Below are positions 5,377 through 9,324 of a stretch of DNA of 9,324 bases, piece after piece. The stretch lies in contig QAND01000008.1 of assembly GCA_003150225.1 (NCBI GenBank), positions 1 through 9,324 on the forward strand, in the 5' to 3' direction. The number at the start of each line of letters is the position of its first letter. Position 1 is the first letter of the stretch. The notes under the pieces are model-generated. The model saw only the letters and a list, made by a program, of their open reading frames with translations, made no database searches and was not told the DNA's origin. Source of the stretch: Bacillota bacterium (GTDB lineage Bacteria > Bacillota > Clostridia > Christensenellales > QAND01). The translations under genes were made by a program, and so were the position numbers.

Positions 5377-7193
5377 TTCTGCGCACCTCCCATGCTGGCT
5401 TCTGTTTCCAGTTTTCCGTAGATGTCCCATACCGCCTTGTAGGGCCCCTCCTCCTGAAGCAGCTCCTGGTGCGTGCCCTCCTGGACGATACGGCCTTCCT
5501 CCATCACCAGGATCTTATCCAACTCAAAGAGGGTGGTTACCCGGTGAGAGATGATGAAGGTGGTACGGTCCCGTTTGTTTTCATTAAGCGCTTTGCGGAT
5601 GGCGGCGTCGGTCTCGGTATCCAGGGCCGAGAGGGAATCGTCAAAGATCATGATGGGAGCGTCCTGGAGGAGCATTCGGGCGATGGCCACCCGCTGCTGC
5701 TGTCCGCCCGACAGGGTTACGCCCCGCTCCCCCACCAGGGTTTCAAAGCCGCCGTCAAATTCCCGGGCCAGGGAATCGATCTGGGCGATCTTAGCCACCT
5801 TCATGACCTCCTCCCGCTCCTTATCCGGATCGGTGATACGGATGTTCTCCATAATGGAGCGGGAATAGAGAAAGGGCTCCTGCAGCACGATGCCTACATT
5901 CTTCCTCAGCCACTTTCTTTGCATGGTGCGGATGTCGATGCCATCGATGTAGATGGCGCCCTCCGTGGGGTCGTACAGCCGCTGCATGAGCTGTACCAGA
6001 GAGCTCTTGCCGGAGCCGGTAGCTCCCAGAATGCCGATGGTCTGGCCCGCCTTTACCGAGAAGGATACGTTCTTTAGTACCTGGCGCTCCTCGTCGTCAT
6101 AGGAAAGGCTCACATGCTCAAACCGCACGTCTCCCCGGATGGTGGGGGTCAGCGCGCCGGGAGCGTCCTCCTCCACGGGCTCGTGGAGCACCTCGCTGAT
6201 ACGGGTCAGGGAGACGAAAGTTTTGCCCAGATCGGACAACAGCCGGCCTAACTGCCTTACCGGCCAGAGAAGGGTGGTGATATACCCGGAAAAACTGATG
6301 AGCATGCCCACGGTGATGGCCCCGGTATAGGCGAAATAACACCCCGCCACGGTGGTGATGGCGATCTGCAGATAGATGAGGAAATCCGTAACCCCCCAAA
6401 ACGTGGACAGGTTTAGCATCATCCGGTAGCTGTTGTCCACAAACTCCCCGGACGCTCCGTCAAACTTCTCCATCTCCTGCTTTTCCTGGCCGAAAGCCCG
6501 AACCACCCGAACTCCGGTGAGGTTTTCCTGCATCACCGTGGACAGCCGGCCCTCGGCCTCATCCACCGCTTTGAAGGTTTTGCGGACCACCTTGTAGAAC
6601 CAGAGGGAAAATCCAAAGAGGGGCAGCACCACGATGAGGGAGATCAAGGTCATGGGTACGTTCATGCCCAGCATCAAGAACAGGGCAAACCCCAGGGTGC
6701 AGACGGTGCGGGTCAACTCCACCAGCTGTACCGCCATAAACCGGCGTACGGTCTCCACATCGGAGCTGCACCGCTGCAATAGATCGCCGGTATTGGCGTT
6801 GACGTGGGTGGCGTAGGGCATGTGGGACAACCGGTCGTAGAGCCGGTCCCGAAGCTTTTTGATGCTGGTTTCACTGGCGGAGCTGGCCAGCCGGGCCCGC
6901 AAAAAGGAAAAGACGCTGTTGACCAGGTAGATCAGCAGCATAAGCACGCCGCAGAGCCACAGGTTGCTTAGAAATGTGGACCGGCCCCCTAGGAGATCGT
7001 AGATTCCCTGCAGGTAGCCTGGCAGGGGAAAGGCCTCGCCCCCGATGACGGCATCCACCGTAAAACGGATTACCTGTTGGGGTAAAAGCCCTACCAGGGA
7101 AGTGACCGCCACCGCCACCATGGCCAAGATGAATTTCAGCTTCTGTCCCTTTAAAAGCTGAAAAAAGAGCCTCAGTTTGCTTTCCTGTTCCAT
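5373..7193 (-). CDS. ABC exporter half-transporter, subunit with canonical signature and Asp in place of catalytic Glu
   Basis: A 606-residue ABC exporter subunit with membrane segments at about 21-39, 77-97, 156-178, 181-200, 268-288 and 292-310, followed by an ATPase domain. Motifs are Walker A GATGSGKSS (390-398), Q-loop Gln438, canonical signature LSGGQ (494-498), Walker B IMIFDD with Asp519 where the catalytic Glu normally sits, and H-loop His550. It complements the downstream subunit: its LSGGQ and that protein's Glu526 build one competent ATP site, while its Asp519 and the other's LSTGE build a degenerate one. This is the arrangement known from TM287/288, BmrCD and LmrCD. The ATG at 7193 is preferred because GAGGTG stands just upstream. 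A TTG at 7274 would add 27 residues but lacks a ribosome site. The promoter is at 7304-7332. The transported substrate is unknown. Confidence 0.93.
   Translation of the reverse strand: MEQESKLRLFFQLLKGQKLKFILAMVAVAVTSLVGLLPQQVIRFTVDAVIGGEAFPLPGYLQGIYDLLGGRSTFLSNLWLCGVLMLLIYLVNSVFSFLRARLASSASETSIKKLRDRLYDRLSHMPYATHVNANTGDLLQRCSSDVETVRRFMAVQLVELTRTVCTLGFALFLMLGMNVPMTLISLIVVLPLFGFSLWFYKVVRKTFKAVDEAEGRLSTVMQENLTGVRVVRAFGQEKQEMEKFDGASGEFVDNSYRMMLNLSTFWGVTDFLIYLQIAITTVAGCYFAYTGAITVGMLISFSGYITTLLWPVRQLGRLLSDLGKTFVSLTRISEVLHEPVEEDAPGALTPTIRGDVRFEHVSLSYDDEERQVLKNVSFSVKAGQTIGILGATGSGKSSLVQLMQRLYDPTEGAIYIDGIDIRTMQRKWLRKNVGIVLQEPFLYSRSIMENIRITDPDKEREEVMKVAKIAQIDSLAREFDGGFETLVGERGVTLSGGQQQRVAIARMLLQDAPIMIFDDSLSALDTETDAAIRKALNENKRDRTTFIISHRVTTLFELDKILVMEEGRIVQEGTHQELLQEEGPYKAVWDIYGKLETEASMGGAQN
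5384..5391 (-). promoter_or_regulatory. Ribosome binding site deciding a TTG start
   Basis: GGGAGGTG inside the end of the upstream exporter gene lies seven bases before TTG at 5376. The TTG shares bases with the upstream TGA stop (TTGA). This spacing is why the downstream subunit is annotated from TTG rather than from ATG at 5430. Confidence 0.75.
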
Positions 7194-7197
7194 TGCG

Positions 7198-7203
7198 CAC
7201 CTC
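7198..7203 (-). promoter_or_regulatory. Ribosome binding site of the upstream exporter gene
   Basis: GAGGTG ends four bases before ATG at 7193 and supports that start over the far upstream TTG at 7274, which has no purine-rich site before it. Confidence 0.7.
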
Positions 7204-7303
7204 GCTTCAAAATCCGCGGGTTTTCCGCACACGCCAAGAAAGACGGGGCCCATAGGGCGCCGCAGACGATGCAAAAACGATTTGGATAAACCGCAGTGAA
7301 TCC

Positions 7304-7332
7304 ATTATAACAGGGCAGGAAAAGTTTTACAA
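7304..7332 (-). promoter_or_regulatory. Sigma-A-type promoter of the ABC exporter genes
   Basis: The minus strand reads TTGTAA, a 17-base spacer, then a perfect TATAAT. The predicted RNA start near 7297 leaves a leader of about 100 bases before the ATG at 7193. The -35 box overlaps the TAA stop of the amidohydrolase gene, so the exporter can be transcribed separately from that gene. Confidence 0.75.
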
Positions 7333-8211
7333 CGCCGTGGACGAGCTCGATGGCAGCAAGCCGTTGAGTTTTTGGAAGATCCGCAGGGCGTTGTCATGGA
7401 ACACCTCCTGATGATGGGCTTCCGGAACGATGGCCTGCATCAGCCGCAGGTAGCTTCCCATGTCGGCCAGGGGCCAGTCGGTGCCGTACAGAAGCTTTTC
7501 ATAGCTGTCCAAATAGGCCATCCAGGTTCGCAGGTGCTGCACATAGCCGCCATAGCGGGCAAAAAAGGCATCGGGTTCGATGTCGCCAACCGCCATGCCC
7601 GATAGATCGATGGCCACATTGGGGTTCTTCTTGGCCACCTCGGTGGCTTCCACGATAAAGGGGTTGCCATAATGGGCCATAACGAATTGTACCCGTGGGA
7701 AGTTCACCGCCACGGCGTCCACCGTTAGGGGATGGGAGTATTTTAAAAGGGCGGTTGGATTGGCGGTGTCCCCGGTATGGATGACCACCGGCACGTGAAA
7801 CTGCTCCGCCAGCTCATAGAAGGGATAATAGATGGGATCATCCACGTAGAAATATTGATAGCCCGCATAGATTTTAAGTCCAACGCAATGGGGCGTGGAT
7901 AGGGCTCTTGCAAAAGCCTCCTGGGTGGCCTTGCGGTTGGCGTCGCACAGGCCGTTTGGGTTGATCCCTGCGCAGTAGGCGGTGTTGGGCAAAAAGTTGT
8001 ATTGGGCAAGATCCAGCGGCGCGTCCATGTGGGGCAGAAGGGGCGGGATCACCCGGGGCGGGTTCTCCTGATACTGGGGGCGTCCGCTGCCCATGGCGAT
8101 GGCCATGACCACGTTATTCTCCTCCATCATCCGTTTTACCTGCTGGCGCATGGGGCCGTTTTCCGCGTTGAAATTCTCAAAAAAATGAAGGTGAACGTCG
8201 ATGATCTCCAT
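7327..8211 (-). CDS. Amidohydrolase-family metal-dependent hydrolase (TIM barrel)
   Basis: A 294-residue protein of the amidohydrolase_2 (ACMSD-like, COG2159) type. It opens with the DVHLH metal motif (His7, His9). It continues with Lys113 in GLKIYAG, His145 in VVIHTGD, His180 in FVMAHYG and Asp245 in YGTDWP, which are the expected metal and catalytic residues along the barrel strands. No signal peptide is visible, so it is probably cytoplasmic. Family members hydrolyse or decarboxylate small molecules; I cannot choose a substrate, and the wide functional range makes naming risky. The ATG at 8211 is chosen because a G-rich ribosome site sits six bases upstream; a longer form from 8253 would add 14 residues with less support. 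No terminator follows its stop. The exporter promoter overlaps that stop, so read-through into the exporter genes is possible. A sugar-phosphate kinase gene diverges from it. Confidence 0.85.
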   Translation of the reverse strand: MEIIDVHLHFFENFNAENGPMRQQVKRMMEENNVVMAIAMGSGRPQYQENPPRVIPPLLPHMDAPLDLAQYNFLPNTAYCAGINPNGLCDANRKATQEAFARALSTPHCVGLKIYAGYQYFYVDDPIYYPFYELAEQFHVPVVIHTGDTANPTALLKYSHPLTVDAVAVNFPRVQFVMAHYGNPFIVEATEVAKKNPNVAIDLSGMAVGDIEPDAFFARYGGYVQHLRTWMAYLDSYEKLLYGTDWPLADMGSYLRLMQAIVPEAHHQEVFHDNALRIFQKLNGLLPSSSSTAL

Positions 8212-8217
8212 GAAAAT

Positions 8218-8224
8218 CCCCCCT
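8218..8224 (-). promoter_or_regulatory. Ribosome binding site of the amidohydrolase gene
   Basis: AGGGGGG on the minus strand lies six or seven bases before ATG at 8211. It supports that start rather than the in-frame codon at 8253, whose use would place this site inside the coding region. Confidence 0.65.
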
Positions 8225-8241
8225 AAAATCGGATAAAATCT

Positions 8242-8247
8242 ATCATA
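8242..8247 (-). promoter_or_regulatory. Possible -10 box for the amidohydrolase gene
   Basis: TATGAT on the minus strand matches five of six consensus bases and lies about 30 bases before the chosen start. No good -35 box stands at the right distance (the 17-base position reads TTTTCT), so this is tentative and may need an activator. Confidence 0.4.
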
Positions 8248-8305
8248 ACACAACTAATATTGAAAGAAAAGAAGCCCCGGTGCTTCCCCTAAGGTTCGGA
8301 AAATA

Positions 8306-8314
8306 TGTTAAAAT
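8306..8314 (+). promoter_or_regulatory. Possible extended -10 promoter for the PfkB-family kinase
   Basis: TGTTAAAAT fits the extended form TG-n-TATAAT with one base different, 37 bases before the kinase ATG. No clear -35 box is visible, which is usual for extended -10 promoters. It points away from the amidohydrolase -10, with about 60 bases between the two. Confidence 0.45.
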
Positions 8315-8340
8315 AACAGAACAAACAGGCAATTGGAAAC

Positions 8341-8345
8341 GAGGG
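8341..8345 (+). promoter_or_regulatory. Ribosome binding site of the PfkB-family kinase gene
   Basis: GAGGG lies six bases before ATG at 8352, the start that also aligns with the normal N-terminus of the family (LNPSIDKT near residue 7). Confidence 0.7.
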
Positions 8346-8351
8346 ATCGGG

Positions 8352-9290
8352 ATGGTCACAGCGGTATGCTTAAACCCCAGCATCGATAAAACCCTGGAGA
8401 TCGACGGCTTTACCTATGGCGGTATGAACCGGGTTCGGGACGTCCGGGAGGACGGCGGCGGCAAGGGCATCAACGTGGCGGTGGTGGCTTCCACCCTGGG
8501 GGCGGAAGCGGCCTGTATCGGCTTCGCCGGTCACGATGGCTTTGCCGTGGTGCGGGAGAAGATGGACCGGGGCAGCGTTAAGTCGGAGTTTGTCAATATT
8601 GGCGGCACGGTGCGGATCAACCTTAAGGTGCTGGACAGGGAACAGGGCGTTACCACCGAGATCAACGAGCGGGGGCCGGTGGTGCCGGATTCCGCCCATG
8701 TGGTGATGAGCAACCTGGTGAAGAAATACGCGGAAAAGAGCACCACCATGGTGTTTACCGGCAGCTTGCCTCCGGGATGCAATCCGGATTATTACCGGCG
8801 GCTTATGGGCAAGGCACGGCAGGCTAATCCACAGGTGAAGTGTATGGTGGACGCCGAGGGAGAGCGGCTGGAGCAGGCCATCCAGGAGCGGCCCTACCTC
8901 ATCAAGCCCAACCGGTTCGAGCTGGAAACCATCCTGGGCCGGGAGGTGACGGACCTTTCCGATGTAAAAACGGCGGCCCTGGATCTATGCCGCCGCGGCG
9001 TGGGCATCGTCATGGTCTCCCTGGGGGACCGAGGAGCATTTATTGCCGATGGCCAAACCTGTTTGGGGGCTCCCGCCATCCGAGTGCGGGTGAACAGCAC
9101 CGTAGGCGCGGGGGATTCCATGGTGGGAGCTTTTGCGGTGGCGGATGCTGCCGGCATGGATCTGGAATACTGTTTCCGCTACGCCGTAGCGGGCGCGTCG
9201 GCGGCCATCATGACGCCGGGCACCCAATTGGTGCGAAAAGAGGATTTCGACATGCTGCTTAAAATGGTGGAAATTTTTCGGATAGATTAG
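8352..9290 (+). CDS. PfkB-family sugar-phosphate kinase, 1-phosphofructokinase/tagatose-6-phosphate kinase type
   Basis: A 312-residue ribokinase-fold kinase, of normal length for the 1-phosphofructokinase-like subgroup. The start LNPSIDKT (7-14), the GGGKGINVA motif (35-43), FTGSLPPG (135-142), KPN (185-187) and the C-terminal signature VGAGDSMVGAF with catalytic base Asp255 are all visible. It should transfer phosphate from ATP to a phosphorylated ketohexose, giving fructose 1,6-bisphosphate or tagatose 1,6-bisphosphate, in the cytoplasm. The usual partners (a fructose PTS permease and DeoR-type regulator, or lac/tagatose genes) are not in the window, so FruK and LacC cannot be separated. 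The ATG at 8352 is chosen because GAGGG stands six bases upstream; the open frame extends 24 codons further without a ribosome site. An extended -10 element lies at 8306-8314 and a terminator at 9296-9324, so it may be monocistronic. Confidence 0.9.
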   Translation: MVTAVCLNPSIDKTLEIDGFTYGGMNRVRDVREDGGGKGINVAVVASTLGAEAACIGFAGHDGFAVVREKMDRGSVKSEFVNIGGTVRINLKVLDREQGVTTEINERGPVVPDSAHVVMSNLVKKYAEKSTTMVFTGSLPPGCNPDYYRRLMGKARQANPQVKCMVDAEGERLEQAIQERPYLIKPNRFELETILGREVTDLSDVKTAALDLCRRGVGIVMVSLGDRGAFIADGQTCLGAPAIRVRVNSTVGAGDSMVGAFAVADAAGMDLEYCFRYAVAGASAAIMTPGTQLVRKEDFDMLLKMVEIFRID

Positions 9291-9295
9291 GATAA

Positions 9296-9324
9296 AGGAA
9301 AAGCCCCCAACGGGGGCTTTTCCT
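9296..9324 (+). terminator. Intrinsic terminator after the PfkB-family kinase
   Basis: Arms AGGAAAAGCCCCC and GGGGGCTTTTCCT are perfect 13-base complements around an AAC loop, starting five bases after the kinase stop codon. The G/C-rich core is followed by TTTT. The symmetric A/T flanks would allow it to work for transcripts arriving from the right as well. The window ends exactly at the second arm, so further pairing cannot be seen. Confidence 0.85.

Noticed and set aside
5469..6077. A 202-codon open frame on the plus strand
   Set aside because: Antisense shadow of the exporter ATPase domain, where all ABC motifs are intact on the minus strand.
8280..8351. A longer N-terminus for the PfkB-family kinase
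   Set aside because: The extra 24 codons lack a ribosome site and cover the extended -10 element, and the family begins close to the LNPSIDKT motif.

Overview
The window looks like chromosomal DNA from a Gram-positive bacterium of the Bacillota, most likely a Clostridia-type anaerobe. That is an inference from strong GGAGG-type ribosome sites, TATAAT-like promoters, U-tract terminators and a lipid-bilayer-anchored surface protein; no rRNA or marker gene is present to settle it. It holds six protein genes. Five lie on the minus strand and one on the plus strand at the right end. I see no tRNA, rRNA, CRISPR array, insertion sequence or phage gene.

Right to left along the minus strand: a TIM-barrel amidohydrolase (7327-8211) is followed by two ABC exporter half-transporters (5373-7193 and 3544-5376) that overlap by 4 bases. 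The exporter pair ends at a strong hairpin terminator (3503-3540). The pair has its own promoter (7304-7332), whose -35 box overlaps the amidohydrolase stop codon. The two half-transporters have complementary defects in their ATP sites, the hallmark of an asymmetric heterodimeric exporter.

Left of that terminator lies a gene-free stretch of about 370 bases with a promoter and several inverted repeats. It leads into a second two-gene minus-strand operon: a zinc-ribbon single-pass membrane protein (2167-3171), then, overlapping by 4 bases, a large secreted and membrane-anchored protein (26-2170). The latter fuses an SGNH-type esterase domain, a von Willebrand A domain with an intact metal site, a predicted beta-rich stalk and a C-terminal membrane helix. 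This pair is the least ordinary part of the window. It is visibly lower in G+C than the rest: one 60-base sample from each of its genes gives 28/60 and 22/60, against 40/60 in the exporter.

On the plus strand, divergent from the amidohydrolase, is a PfkB-family sugar-phosphate kinase of the 1-phosphofructokinase/tagatose-6-phosphate kinase type (8352-9290). It is followed by a perfect 13-base-arm terminator hairpin at the window edge. The window splits into an extracytoplasmic protein pair, an exporter, and two metabolic genes sharing a divergent promoter region. Nothing ties the three blocks into one pathway. The best candidate for an undescribed system is the zinc-ribbon protein plus SGNH-VWA pair.
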